Of a stretch of 64,000 nucleotides of DNA, positions 26,778-34,950 are shown piece after piece. Below the pieces are notes generated by a model. The model saw nothing but the letters and a program-made list of their open reading frames with translations. It was not told where the DNA came from and did no database searches. Origin of the DNA: Shewanella sp. MBTL60-112-B2 (GTDB lineage: Bacteria > Pseudomonadota > Gammaproteobacteria > Enterobacterales > Shewanellaceae). The stretch is taken from the NCBI RefSeq assembly GCF_019655055.1, contig NZ_BPFA01000018.1, forward strand, positions 33,047-97,046, in the 5' to 3' direction. The position numbers and the translations under genes were made by a program. The first letter of the stretch is position 1. Each line of letters opens with the position of its first letter.

Positions 26778-27764
26778 GTGTCTACAAACAAACATTCAGT
26801 GCGAATAGGCTTAGCGTTAGGCAGCGGAGCTGCAAAAGGTTGGGCGCATATTGGTGTATTAAACGGCCTAGCCAAAATGGGGATCTACCCCGATAAGATT
26901 GCAGGCTGCTCTATTGGTGCATTAGTTGGTGCGGCTTACGCTAATGATCACCTAGAAGAACTAGAGGATTGGGTTCGTAGTTTTAGCAGTTGGGATGTGC
27001 TCGGGCTGATGGATCTAAGCTGGGGCCGTGGCGGATTAATTGGCGGTGAGCGAGTGTTTGACGTCCTGCAAAAGCGCATTGGCGATATGCAGATAGAAGA
27101 TTTGAAAAAACCGTTTGCAGCCGTTGCTACCGACCTTTATTCAGGTCAGGAAATTTGGTTCAGAGAAGGGGATTTACGTAATGCAGTGCGTGCGTCTTGT
27201 TCCATGCCGGGCATTTTGCCTCCGGTTAAGGTGGGAGAACGTTGGTTGGTTGACGGTGCTGTAGTTAACCCGGTTCCGGTTTCAGTTAGCCGTGCCATGG
27301 GAGTCGATTTAGTTATCGCGGTCGACCTACATGGGCTGCGTCGTGGTCGTATGCAAGTACTGCCCGTTAGTATGAAGAGCCATAAGCCAACTAAGCAACA
27401 AGTTCAAGAAGCGGAGCAGCATCAAGATAAAGGCTTTACCGACTTGTTAGCTAGAGGCCGAGATTATATTACGGGCTTAACGGATAAATTCTCTTTAGGC
27501 CATAAAGCGGGCACGCCGCATAATCCTAACCCTGGTATGCTAGCGGTTATGCATCAATCGATGGAAATTTTAGAACATCGTCATAAGAGAGCACGTTTAA
27601 TGGGCGATCCACCAGATATCTGTATTGTGCCAGATATGGGGGATATCGGAACCATGGAGTTTCATCGTGCTGAAGAAGCGATTGCAGCGGGTGAAGCGGC
27701 TGTTGAACAAGTCGCGCATCTTATTGAAGCAGCTCTGGCACAGCATTCGCCTGAGAGAGCTTAA
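26778..27764 (+). CDS. rssA: RssA-like patatin phospholipase family protein
   Basis: A 328-residue patatin-domain protein. It has the oxyanion loop GLALGSGAAKGWAHIGV, the nucleophile elbow GCSIGAL (G-x-S-x-G, Ser about 47) and the catalytic Asp in VDGAVVNPVP (D-G-A/G, about 159). It matches E. coli RssA in its N-terminal two thirds and has a C-terminal extension (about 190-328). Predicted lipid acyl hydrolase, probably cytoplasmic. The start is GTG at 26778, with GGAG ten bases upstream. E. coli rssA sits next to rssB; no rssB is visible here. Followed by a terminator. Confidence 0.88.
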   Translation: MSTNKHSVRIGLALGSGAAKGWAHIGVLNGLAKMGIYPDKIAGCSIGALVGAAYANDHLEELEDWVRSFSSWDVLGLMDLSWGRGGLIGGERVFDVLQKRIGDMQIEDLKKPFAAVATDLYSGQEIWFREGDLRNAVRASCSMPGILPPVKVGERWLVDGAVVNPVPVSVSRAMGVDLVIAVDLHGLRRGRMQVLPVSMKSHKPTKQQVQEAEQHQDKGFTDLLARGRDYITGLTDKFSLGHKAGTPHNPNPGMLAVMHQSMEILEHRHKRARLMGDPPDICIVPDMGDIGTMEFHRAEEAIAAGEAAVEQVAHLIEAALAQHSPERA

Positions 27765-27859
27765 CACCCATCAATATCATCTCTGGCTACTTAGTCCATT
27801 TTCAGTAAACCAGAGCCAGATGTGTACAGCTATATATAGCTAGGGTGAAATTCATACGC

Positions 27860-27886
27860 AATAAAGGCGCTTTTTGCGCCTTTATT
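27860..27886. terminator. Bidirectional terminator
   Basis: AATAAAGGCGC / GCGCCTTTATT form an 11-bp perfect stem with a TTTTT loop between the convergent rssA-like and curA-like genes. Confidence 0.85.
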
Positions 27887-27950
27887 GTGTTTATAGCTTG
27901 TTAGATAAGCTTTCTAGTAATCAGTTAGCTGTGGGCAGCCTTAGATTACA

Positions 27951-28949
27951 CTAAGCAAGCTTCACTACCATTTTGCCGCGGTTTTTACCTTCAAATAGTC
28001 CAATAAACGCATCAGGAGCGTTTTCTAAACCTTCATAGATAGTTTGCTCTGCTTGCACCTTACCTTCAGCAAGCCATTGTCCCATCTGCGCCGCAAATTG
28101 GGGATAGTGATCCCAATGTTCAAACACGATAAAACCTTCAATTTTTAATTTTTTGATAATGATCTGGGCAAGATTACTCGGTCCAGGAGTCGGGGCTGTG
28201 TCGTTGTACTGAGCTATCATGCCGCAAACGGCAATTCGGCCGTGATCTTTCATATGGTTCAGCGCTGCGCTGAGATGCTCACCGCCAACATTTTCAAAAT
28301 AGACGTCAATACCTTCAGGCGCGGCGTGAGCCAGCGCGGCGTCTAAGTTGCCACAAGTCTTGTAGTTAATCACGGCATCCACACCCAGTGAGCTTAGGTA
28401 TTGAGCTTTTTCATCAGAGCCAACAGAGGCTACAACCCGCGCTCCCATGAGCTTACCAATCTGTGCCACTACACTGCCAACAGCACCTGATGCTGCGGAA
28501 ACAAACAGGGTTTCACCGGCTTTCAACTCTGCAATACGATTAAGACCAGTCCAGGCGGTCATACCTGGCATACCTAGAACCCCCAGGAAATGCGATTCAG
28601 AAATGGCTGTTTTAGGTAAAACGGTGATCTCTACACCGTCACTAACAAAGTGGCTGCGCCAGCCAAACATACTGCTGACCTTACTGCCGACAGGAAAGTT
28701 AGGGTTAAGTGATTCAATGACTTCACCTATTGCGCCGCCTTCTAACACTTTACCTATCTCAAAAGGTGCAATGTAACTTTTTCTGTCAATCATACGGCCG
28801 CGCATATAAGGGTCGACAGACATCCACACGTTTTTGACCAAGAACTCGCCTTGTTTTATTGGGGAGAGAGTCCCTTCTGCCAGCGAAAAATTGTCGGCGA
28901 TAGGCATGCCTTCTGGACGAGAGTTCAATTGAATTTCTTGGATATTCAT
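27951..28949 (-). CDS. curA: CurA-like NADPH-dependent oxidoreductase (MDR family)
   Basis: A 332-residue zinc-free medium-chain dehydrogenase/reductase. N-terminal VWMSVDPYMRGRM is typical of the leukotriene B4 dehydrogenase/CurA group. The Rossmann motif AASGAVGSVVAQIGKLMGARVV lies around residues 149-170. Members reduce the double bond of alpha,beta-unsaturated carbonyls (E. coli CurA/YncB). It is divergent from an OhrR-like MarR regulator, with three near-palindromic TTTGCGCGCAAA-like sites in the gap, so electrophile- or peroxide-responsive control by that regulator is a good inference. Confidence 0.88.
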   Translation of the reverse strand: MNIQEIQLNSRPEGMPIADNFSLAEGTLSPIKQGEFLVKNVWMSVDPYMRGRMIDRKSYIAPFEIGKVLEGGAIGEVIESLNPNFPVGSKVSSMFGWRSHFVSDGVEITVLPKTAISESHFLGVLGMPGMTAWTGLNRIAELKAGETLFVSAASGAVGSVVAQIGKLMGARVVASVGSDEKAQYLSSLGVDAVINYKTCGNLDAALAHAAPEGIDVYFENVGGEHLSAALNHMKDHGRIAVCGMIAQYNDTAPTPGPSNLAQIIIKKLKIEGFIVFEHWDHYPQFAAQMGQWLAEGKVQAEQTIYEGLENAPDAFIGLFEGKNRGKMVVKLA

Positions 28950-28966
28950 GTCATTCCTTAATTTGT

Positions 28967-29050
28967 TTTGTGCGCAAAGTAATTGTCAGTATCATAGGCA
29001 GGTAAAATTGAATTTGCAAATACTTTGCGCGCAAAACAATTGCGTGCAAA
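28967..29050. promoter_or_regulatory. Three TTTGCGCGCAAA-like operator candidates
   Basis: TTTGTGCGCAAA (28967-28978), TTTGCGCGCAAA (29024-29035, perfect 12-bp palindrome) and ATTGCGTGCAAA (29039-29050) lie between the divergent curA-like and MarR-family genes. A further ATTTGCAAAT lies at 29012-29021. The dyads suit a dimeric winged-helix regulator such as the adjacent MarR/OhrR protein. Confidence 0.6.
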
Positions 29051-29130
29051 TTACTTGTGCTCAATCTAGTTTTAAGTTTGGATGTAAGTTAATATTATCG
29101 ATATTCCTGACTTGCCTAAGCTTAGTATCT

Positions 29131-29589
29131 GTGACCAATAACGACTCAAACAATACTGCCGATCCCTGCCTTGCTGATAATGTCTGTTTTGCGCTTTATA
29201 CAGCGGCAAACGCCTTGATGCGAGCCTACAGGCCGTTATTAGAACGCTATGAGTTAACGTACCCGCAATACTTAGTTATGCAGTCTTTATGGTTGCAAGA
29301 CAGGGTGAGTCTGACTCAAATATCTAAATCCACACGACTCGATATGGGGACTTTAACACCTATTGTTAAACGGCTTGAAGCAAAAGGATTTTTGCAGCGT
29401 CTAGCCGATGAAAGCGATGAGCGTAAGAAGGTCATTGTACTAACGGATGCTGGTTATAAGCTTAAGCTAGAAGCCTTGGCGTTAAAGCAAACTTTGCTGG
29501 ATAAGGTCAATATGTCTGACGAGCAAGTGGAGTCTCTACGCACTTTGTGCCTGTCTTTAACTTCTGAGCTAACTCATGAGGTGACGTAA
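29131..29589 (+). CDS. MarR-family regulator, OhrR-like
   Basis: A 152-residue winged helix-turn-helix repressor. The segment DNVCFALYTAANALMRAYRPLLE matches the OhrR signature, including the N-terminal redox-sensing cysteine. YPQYLVMQSLW and LTQISKSTRLDMGTLTPIVKRLEAKGFLQR form the DNA-binding domain. The open frame extends 61 codons further upstream to an ATG at 28948 that would overlap the divergent curA start and the operators. The GTG at 29131 gives the normal family length and is preferred, although its ribosome binding site is weak. A likely regulator of the neighbouring curA-like gene and of itself. Confidence 0.82.
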   Translation: MTNNDSNNTADPCLADNVCFALYTAANALMRAYRPLLERYELTYPQYLVMQSLWLQDRVSLTQISKSTRLDMGTLTPIVKRLEAKGFLQRLADESDERKKVIVLTDAGYKLKLEALALKQTLLDKVNMSDEQVESLRTLCLSLTSELTHEVT

Positions 29590-29675
29590 AAATAACCAGT
29601 TGATTTTCAACTTGATAAGTCGGCACGTTAAATGCTTTAACTCGGTTATATTTAGTTAATGCCGGCTTTTTGACG

Positions 29676-30356
29676 ATGAACCTACTTAGCAGTATCAACA
29701 ACCCAGTAAATAGTAATACGCTATCTGACGCCTATGGTGTTAATAGGGAACAGTCAAATGTTACCAATGCCGAAAATATTGCAGTTAACAGCGGCAAACA
29801 GACTCTAGCTGCGACAGAGCTGACTAAGAGTGACAATACTTTAGTGTTGTCAGGTCGCGCTGAGAGAGCGCAAAAAATTGAAGCGATGGCTAACGACTTC
29901 TTCAAAGGAGGCCAGTTTACCTCTGCTCAGCTGCCTTCACTTATCCAACGACTGTATCAAGATGGCATTCTTTCAGAAGGGCAGCTTAATCGCTTATCAA
30001 ATAGTGGATTTGAGCTCCCTCCTGCCGATGAACAATCTCTATCTGACTTTATTGACGAGCAAGCAGCGGCTTTAACTGATAGCGAAGAAGATAGCAGTCT
30101 GGCTCAAATGTTAGATGATGCTAAGTGGGTGATGGGGGCAATGGACTTTTCTCAGTCGCCATTGGTTGCACAGAAAGCTAACCGTGTTTCTAGCCAGATA
30201 ACTGAGCTGCTAAACTCAGAAAAGTCGCTAAGCGAAGCGCAAGTGGAACAATATAAAGGGCTTAAAGCTTTGATGCAGTTAACCTCTATGACGGGGGAGC
30301 ATCAACAGGAAAATGGTCAGCTTAATAGCTACCTCGCTCTTGCTAACAAGCATTAG
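29676..30356 (+). CDS. Hypothetical protein
   Basis: A 226-residue soluble protein I do not recognise. The N-terminal 60 residues are Asn/Ser/Thr-rich and look disordered. Residues 65-225 are mostly helical and acidic (SDFIDEQAAALTDSEEDSS). There is no signal peptide, membrane helix or cysteine. The start is taken at the ATG at 29676 (MNLLSSINNP); a TTG two codons upstream is possible. The composition resembles small Shewanella proteins often found with motility or secretion genes, but no such gene is adjacent. Probably monocistronic. Confidence 0.6.
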   Translation: MNLLSSINNPVNSNTLSDAYGVNREQSNVTNAENIAVNSGKQTLAATELTKSDNTLVLSGRAERAQKIEAMANDFFKGGQFTSAQLPSLIQRLYQDGILSEGQLNRLSNSGFELPPADEQSLSDFIDEQAAALTDSEEDSSLAQMLDDAKWVMGAMDFSQSPLVAQKANRVSSQITELLNSEKSLSEAQVEQYKGLKALMQLTSMTGEHQQENGQLNSYLALANKH

Positions 30357-30648
30357 CAATTATTACCCTTTAGTATTTGTTGTTAACACCTTAGAAATTT
30401 CAATATTTGGCCAAAATATGCTGTAAAAAACGGCTTAGTTGGCGTATTTCGCTGCCTGTTTTTCAAAGCAAGCAATAACTTGCGGCAACAGGTATTTTAC
30501 AAGGTTTTTAACAGCCTATTTTTATCCACAATTTATACCTCAATTATCCTGTCACTAGCCCGCTTCGAAGTCTCCGTCAAGGGCATAATTTGAGATCAGT
30601 GGCTTTGTAGGCAGAACTGTTTTCTTATTGTCTTCCTCTTTTAAAATC

Positions 30649-30662
30649 ATGATCTGGATCAA
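30649..30662. promoter_or_regulatory. FNR/EtrA-type site
   Basis: ATGATCTGGATCAA matches TTGAT-N4-ATCAA with one change. It lies about 110 bp before the nrdD start, which fits anaerobic activation of class III ribonucleotide reductase. Confidence 0.7.
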
Positions 30663-30694
30663 TGTTCTTATTCTTATTTTATAGCTTAATGCGC

Positions 30695-30736
30695 CACATA
30701 TTGTGATTTATTGAAAAAGTAGCACTATATATAGTG
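30695..30736. promoter_or_regulatory. Paired NrdR boxes
   Basis: CACATATTGTG (centre 30700) and the perfect palindrome CACTATATATAGTG (30723-30736, centre 30729.5) match the NrdR consensus ACACWATATATWGTGT. The centre spacing of about 30 bp is three helical turns, the usual arrangement for NrdR repression. Confidence 0.85.
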
Positions 30737-30771
30737 TTGCTTTGATGAGCGAGCTGAAGAGGAATTAAACA

Positions 30772-32889
30772 ATGCCAGTGGTTATTAAACGGGATGGTTA
30801 CCGTACGCCTTTTGACGAAACAAGGATTAAAGATGCCGTGATAGCAGCTGCTAACTCGGTAGGTATTGAGTGCGCTGAATATGCCCAACAGGTTGCTGAA
30901 CAAGTTAAGCAAACTGTTGCTGAATTGGCAGAAGTGAACATCCATGATCTGCAAGATTCAGTTGAAAACTTGCTGATGGAAGGACCGCACAAATCATTGG
31001 CACGTGTTTATATTGAATACCGACATGATCGTGATGTTAAGCGAGAAGTCAGCAGCCGTTTAAACCAAGAGATCCGTGGGCTGGTTGATCAAAGCAACGC
31101 TGCTTTGTTGAACGAGAACGCTAACAAAGACTCTAAAGTTATTCCGACTCAGCGCGATCTATTAGCAGGTATCGTGGCGAAGCATTACGCTAAGTGCCAC
31201 ATCTTACCAAAAGATGTTGTTGCTGCTCATGAGTCTGGTGAGATCCATTATCATGACTTGGATTACGCGCCATTCTTCCCAATGTTTAACTGTATGCTTA
31301 TCGATTTAAGCGGCATGTTGACCCAAGGCTTTAAGATGGGCAATGCCGAGATTGAAACACCAAAATCAATCTCTACAGCAACGGCTGTAACAGCACAAAT
31401 TATTGCTCAAGTGGCGAGTCATATTTATGGCGGCACCACCATTAACCGTATCGATGAAGTTTTAGCGCCGTTTGTAGCAAAGAGCTATGACAAGCATTAT
31501 CAAGTCGCACTGACTTGGGGCATTACCGATGCCAAAGCCTTCGCGACAGCGCAGACTGAGAAAGAGTGTCACGATGCATTCCAGTCTTTAGAGTATGAAG
31601 TAAACACACTGCATACTGCTAATGGCCAAACGCCATTTGTAACATTTGGTTTTGGCTTGGGTACCTCTTGGGAGTCGCGCTTAATTCAACAGTCAATGAT
31701 GAAAGTGCGTATCGCAGGTCTAGGTAAGAATCGTAAAACTGCGGTATTCCCTAAGCTAGTATTTGCTATTCGTGATGGTATTAACCACAAAACTGGCGAT
31801 TGCAACTACGATATTAAGCAGCTAGCACTTAAGTGTGCGACGACTCGTATGTACCCAGACATTCTTAACTACGAACAAGTAGAAAGAGTCACGGGTTCAT
31901 TTAAGACCCCTATGGGTTGCCGTAGCTTCTTAGGTACTTTCGAGCAAGACGGCGAATTAATTCATGAAGGACGTAACAACTTAGGTGTTGTAAGTCTTAA
32001 CTTGCCACGTATCGCATTAGAAGCGAAAGGTGATGAAGCTGAGTTCTATCGCATCTTAGATCAGCGTTTGCTAATCGCTCGTAAGGGTCTTGATACGCGT
32101 ATCGCTCGCCTTGAAGGTGTTAAAGCTCGCGTAGCGCCTATTCTTTATATGGAAGGTGCTTGTGGTGTGCGTCTACGTGCAGATGATGATATCTCTGAGA
32201 TCTTTAAAAATGGTCGTTCGTCAATTTCTCTAGGTTATATTGGCCTTCATGAAACCATCAATGCACTTTATGGCACCGATGAGCATGTTTACGATAGCGA
32301 AATGCTACGTGAAAAAGCGATCGAAGTGATTAAGTACATGAAGAAAGCGACTGAAACCTGGAAGGCTGAGTCTGGTTACGCATTTAGCTTGTACAGCACG
32401 CCAAGTGAAAACTTGTGCAGCCGTTTCTGCGCTTTAGACACTAAAGTATTTGGTGTTGTTAATGGTGTAACGGCTAAGGGCTACTACACAAACAGCTTCC
32501 ATTTGGATGTTGAAAAGCAAGTTAACCCTTACGACAAGATTGATTTTGAACTGCCATATCCAGAATTAGCTAACGGCGGTTTCATTTGTTACGGCGAGTT
32601 CCCTAACATGCAAAATAACGTTGAAGCGTTAGAAGATGTATGGGATTACAGCTATAGCCGAGTGCCTTATTACGGCACGAATACACCTATCGATGAGTGT
32701 TATGACTGTGGCTATACTGGTGAGTTTAGCTGTACCAGTAAAGGTTTCACTTGTCCTAAGTGTGGCAACCATGAGCCAAGCCGAGTCTCGGTAACTCGCC
32801 GCGTATGCGGTTACTTAGGCAGCCCTGATGCGAGACCGTTTAACTACGGTAAGCAAGAAGAAGTGAAGCGTCGCGTTAAGCATCTGTAG
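30772..32889 (+). CDS. nrdD: Anaerobic ribonucleoside-triphosphate reductase
   Basis: A 705-residue class III ribonucleotide reductase that makes dNTPs without oxygen. The N-terminal ATP-cone (MPVVIKRDGYRTPFDETRI) binds allosteric nucleotides. The glycyl-radical barrel follows. Near the C-terminus are the zinc site ECYDCGYTGEFSC...CPKCGNHEP (two CxxC pairs) and the radical glycine in RRVCGYLGSPDARPFN (about residue 681). The ATG has GAAGAGGA upstream. NrdR and FNR sites precede it, and nrdG follows 131 bp downstream beyond a hairpin. Confidence 0.97.
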   Translation: MPVVIKRDGYRTPFDETRIKDAVIAAANSVGIECAEYAQQVAEQVKQTVAELAEVNIHDLQDSVENLLMEGPHKSLARVYIEYRHDRDVKREVSSRLNQEIRGLVDQSNAALLNENANKDSKVIPTQRDLLAGIVAKHYAKCHILPKDVVAAHESGEIHYHDLDYAPFFPMFNCMLIDLSGMLTQGFKMGNAEIETPKSISTATAVTAQIIAQVASHIYGGTTINRIDEVLAPFVAKSYDKHYQVALTWGITDAKAFATAQTEKECHDAFQSLEYEVNTLHTANGQTPFVTFGFGLGTSWESRLIQQSMMKVRIAGLGKNRKTAVFPKLVFAIRDGINHKTGDCNYDIKQLALKCATTRMYPDILNYEQVERVTGSFKTPMGCRSFLGTFEQDGELIHEGRNNLGVVSLNLPRIALEAKGDEAEFYRILDQRLLIARKGLDTRIARLEGVKARVAPILYMEGACGVRLRADDDISEIFKNGRSSISLGYIGLHETINALYGTDEHVYDSEMLREKAIEVIKYMKKATETWKAESGYAFSLYSTPSENLCSRFCALDTKVFGVVNGVTAKGYYTNSFHLDVEKQVNPYDKIDFELPYPELANGGFICYGEFPNMQNNVEALEDVWDYSYSRVPYYGTNTPIDECYDCGYTGEFSCTSKGFTCPKCGNHEPSRVSVTRRVCGYLGSPDARPFNYGKQEEVKRRVKHL

Positions 32890-32951
32890 TCAAAATACTA
32901 GGGGCTTAGCATGTAAATGGCTAAGCCTGTAGATATTGGGTTTATATACAT

Positions 32952-32981
32952 AAAAGGTGCTGTGTTCAGCACCTTTTTGTT
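32952..32981 (+). terminator. Hairpin/terminator between nrdD and nrdG
   Basis: AAAAGGTGCTG-TGTT-CAGCACCTTTTTG is a strong stem followed by a T run. Because it lies between two genes that are normally co-expressed, it may attenuate nrdG rather than end the unit completely. Confidence 0.8.
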
Positions 32982-33020
32982 TTCTAGTTAAAGCAAAATT
33001 CTAACTGAAACGAGTTTATT

Positions 33021-33485
33021 ATGAATTATCATCAATACTATCAAACCGATGTGATTAATGGCCCTGGTACTCGAGCCACGCTATTTGTGTCGGGATGTGA
33101 GCATCAATGCCGCGGCTGCTACAACCAATCGACTTGGAACCCGTGTTCAGGGCACTTGTTTGATGAACAGATGCAACAAGGTATTATTGATGATTTGAAT
33201 GATAAGCGCATTAAGCGTCGTGGCTTGTCCTTATCTGGGGGAGATCCGTTATTTCCCGCTAATCTAGAGGCTATTTTATCTCTAGTTAAGCAAGTCAAAG
33301 AGCAGTGCCCAGGTAAAGATATTTGGTTGTGGACGGGTTATACCTTAGACAATTTGAGCGAGGCGCAGCAAGAGATAGTCGATTTAGTCAATGTTGTGGT
33401 TGATGGTAAATTTGAGCAGTCTTTGGCCGATCCAAGCTTGGTATTTAGAGGTAGTAGTAATCAAGAAATCCATTACCTAAGATAG
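33021..33485 (+). CDS. nrdG: Anaerobic RNR activating protein (radical SAM)
   Basis: A 154-residue radical-SAM activase that generates the glycyl radical on NrdD using S-adenosylmethionine. The iron-sulfur motif is SGCEHQCRGCYN (CxxxCxxC, about residues 26-33), followed by LSLSGGDPLFPAN (the SAM-binding GGE-like motif) and IWLWTGYTLDNL. Length matches E. coli NrdG. The start ATG follows a modest GAAACGAG ribosome binding site. It probably depends on read-through of the nrdD hairpin or on its own weak promoter. Confidence 0.96.
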   Translation: MNYHQYYQTDVINGPGTRATLFVSGCEHQCRGCYNQSTWNPCSGHLFDEQMQQGIIDDLNDKRIKRRGLSLSGGDPLFPANLEAILSLVKQVKEQCPGKDIWLWTGYTLDNLSEAQQEIVDLVNVVVDGKFEQSLADPSLVFRGSSNQEIHYLR

Positions 33486-33554
33486 GACTAGTCTGTTTCT
33501 GCTGTAACTTACCAATCGTTTAGCTATAAACCTAGGCAAAATGATCTTGTATGC

Positions 33555-33563
33555 TGTTATAAT
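33555..33563 (+). promoter_or_regulatory. Extended -10 promoter (TGTTATAAT)
   Basis: TG-T-TATAAT is a perfect extended -10 element. A start near 33570 would place the hairpin at 33581 about 11 bases into the transcript that leads to yibL. Confidence 0.55.
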
Positions 33564-33580
33564 ATGGCAATAATGACAAG

Positions 33581-33608
33581 ACAGCGTCAGTTCACTGATG
33601 CTGTTTTT
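33581..33608 (+). terminator. Terminator-like hairpin upstream of yibL
   Basis: ACAGCGTCAG-TTCA-CTGATGCTGT (10 bp, one G-T pair) followed by TTTT. It ends transcription from nrdG, or acts as an attenuator for the promoter just upstream of it. Confidence 0.75.
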
Positions 33609-33650
33609 GTTTCTAAACGTGTTAATTAGATTTGAATTTAAGGTCTGTAA

Positions 33651-34007
33651 ATGAATTTAAAGCAGGAGCTGCAAACGCTCAACGATAAGTTAGACAAATT
33701 TCGTCGTAAGCTAGCAGCAGCTGAAAAGCGCAGCGATCCGACTGTAATTATCCAGTTTAAGCAGGAAATTGCTGCTATAACAAAGCGGATCAGCAGCGTT
33801 AAAGGCCAACAAACACGCGAATTAAGCAAGCAAGGTGGCACTGTTGCAGGCCTTAAGTTTAGCCGTGTATTGACTAAAGCCGAGCAGGCTGACATGGGTA
33901 AGTTGAAAAAATCTGTTAAAGGTTTAGTGGTTGTTCACCCAATGACGGCGTTAGGTCGTGAAATGGGCATTAAGCAAGTAACTGGTTTTGCTGAAAAAGA
34001 GTTTTAA
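33651..34007 (+). CDS. yibL: YibL family ribosome-associated protein
   Basis: A 118-residue small basic protein of the YibL family (DUF2810), reported to associate with ribosomes. Residues 1-55 form a helical, probably coiled-coil stretch (LKQELQTLNDKLDKFRRKLA). The C-terminal half has the conserved GLKFSRVLTKAEQADMGKLK and VVVHPMTALGREMGI. Length is family-typical. It lies 43 bp downstream of an extended -10 promoter and hairpin. Confidence 0.88.
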   Translation: MNLKQELQTLNDKLDKFRRKLAAAEKRSDPTVIIQFKQEIAAITKRISSVKGQQTRELSKQGGTVAGLKFSRVLTKAEQADMGKLKKSVKGLVVVHPMTALGREMGIKQVTGFAEKEF

Positions 34008-34069
34008 GCACTTTTAGTTATTCATTTAGTGAGCCGCTTCAAGGTTATCACTAAGTACTAAGCTTATGC

Positions 34070-34129
34070 TGACTCAATGACTGTTTATGGCGATTAAAGA
34101 CTTCTTTACGCCATAGACTTGTTGAGTCA
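34070..34129 (+). ncRNA. Structured leader upstream of ribA
   Basis: Nested pairing: TGACTCAA (34070-34077) with TTGAGTCA (34122-34129), TATGGCG (34086-34092) with CGCCATA (34109-34115), and an inner TAAAG/CTTTA. The long hairpin ends 93 bases before the ribA ATG. No T run follows. It does not match the FMN riboswitch. It may be the yibL 3' end or a ribA leader structure. Confidence 0.4.
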
Positions 34130-34222
34130 TAGGGCTAGCAAGAGTATCGTCTCAAGCAATTTATTTTCTTTATCAGGATGTCTGCAGTCTCAAGGAGTGA
34201 GAGTTGTCGTTAAGGTTTTTTC

Positions 34223-34852
34223 ATGTCGATTAAATACATCGCGTCTTCAAAATTACCAACCCCTTGGGGTGTTTTCGAAATGCATGGTTTTGAAGATAGT
34301 GAGACGGGTAAAGAGCATGTAGCACTTACCTTTGGCACATTCCCGCCAAATGCTCCAATCCTTGGTCGTATCCATTCAGAATGTTTAACTGGTGATGCAT
34401 TATTTAGTTTGCGCTGTGACTGTGGTTTTCAACTGCAAACAGCGATGCAAAATATTGCTGAAGAAGGTCAAGGCTTTATTCTTTACTTGCGCCAAGAAGG
34501 TCGTGGGATTGGTCTACTGAATAAGATCCGTGCTTATGAGCTACAAGATCAAGGTGCTAACACGGTAGAAGCTAACGAACGCTTAGGTTTTGAAGCCGAT
34601 ATGCGTAAATACGATATGATCATCCCTATGATGGAGAAGATCGGTGTCGATAAAGTACGCTTAATGACTAATAACCCGCGTAAGGTCAAAGCGATGCAAA
34701 GCTTTGGTTTAGAAGTTGTTGAACGTGTACCACTGCAAGTGGGCAAAAATCGTTATAACGAAGCCTATCTCAAGACTAAGTCGACCCAACTTGGGCATAT
34801 GATGTCTGAGCATCACTTCACTGAAACAGATAGCAAAGCGGATAAAGACTAA
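34223..34852 (+). CDS. ribA: GTP cyclohydrolase II
   Basis: A 209-residue enzyme that opens the imidazole ring of GTP, the first step of riboflavin synthesis. Visible hallmarks: [24 protein letters not shown] (zinc ligands C-x10-C-x-C), [21 protein letters not shown] (the EGRGIGL loop with catalytic residues), [15 protein letters not shown] near the C-terminus. It is a stand-alone RibA, not fused to RibB, and matches the E. coli length. The ATG has TAAGG upstream with a TTTTTTC spacer. Monocistronic, followed by a hairpin. Confidence 0.97.
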   Translation: MSIKYIASSKLPTPWGVFEMHGFEDSETGKEHVALTFGTFPPNAPILGRIHSECLTGDALFSLRCDCGFQLQTAMQNIAEEGQGFILYLRQEGRGIGLLNKIRAYELQDQGANTVEANERLGFEADMRKYDMIIPMMEKIGVDKVRLMTNNPRKVKAMQSFGLEVVERVPLQVGKNRYNEAYLKTKSTQLGHMMSEHHFTETDSKADKD

Positions 34853-34860
34853 TCTCTTCG

Positions 34861-34891
34861 GGGAAAAGCCTTAATTTCTTTGGCTTTTCCC
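34861..34891 (+). terminator. Hairpin after ribA
   Basis: GGGAAAAGCC / GGCTTTTCCC form a 10-bp stem with an 11-base loop starting 8 bp past the stop codon. No T run follows the stem, so terminator strength is uncertain. Confidence 0.6.
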
Positions 34892-34950
34892 ATGCTATAA
34901 CGCTATATTCGGGCTATCCATTAGAGTTTAATTAAGTTTAAAGTCGATTT

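Larger units (their letters stand above)
30357..30771. other. nrdD upstream regulatory region
   Basis: A 415-bp gene-free stretch. Its right half holds an FNR-type site (30649-30662) and two NrdR boxes (30695-30736). The left half is AT-rich and I see no other feature in it. A minus-strand open frame reaching into nrdD is a shadow. Confidence 0.7.

Noticed and set aside
28948..29130. 61-codon N-terminal extension of the MarR regulator
   Set aside because: It would start inside the divergent curA start codon and run through the operator dyads; family length supports the GTG at 29131.
34008..34222. FMN riboswitch before ribA
   Set aside because: The conserved FMN-aptamer core is absent; only a long hairpin is present.
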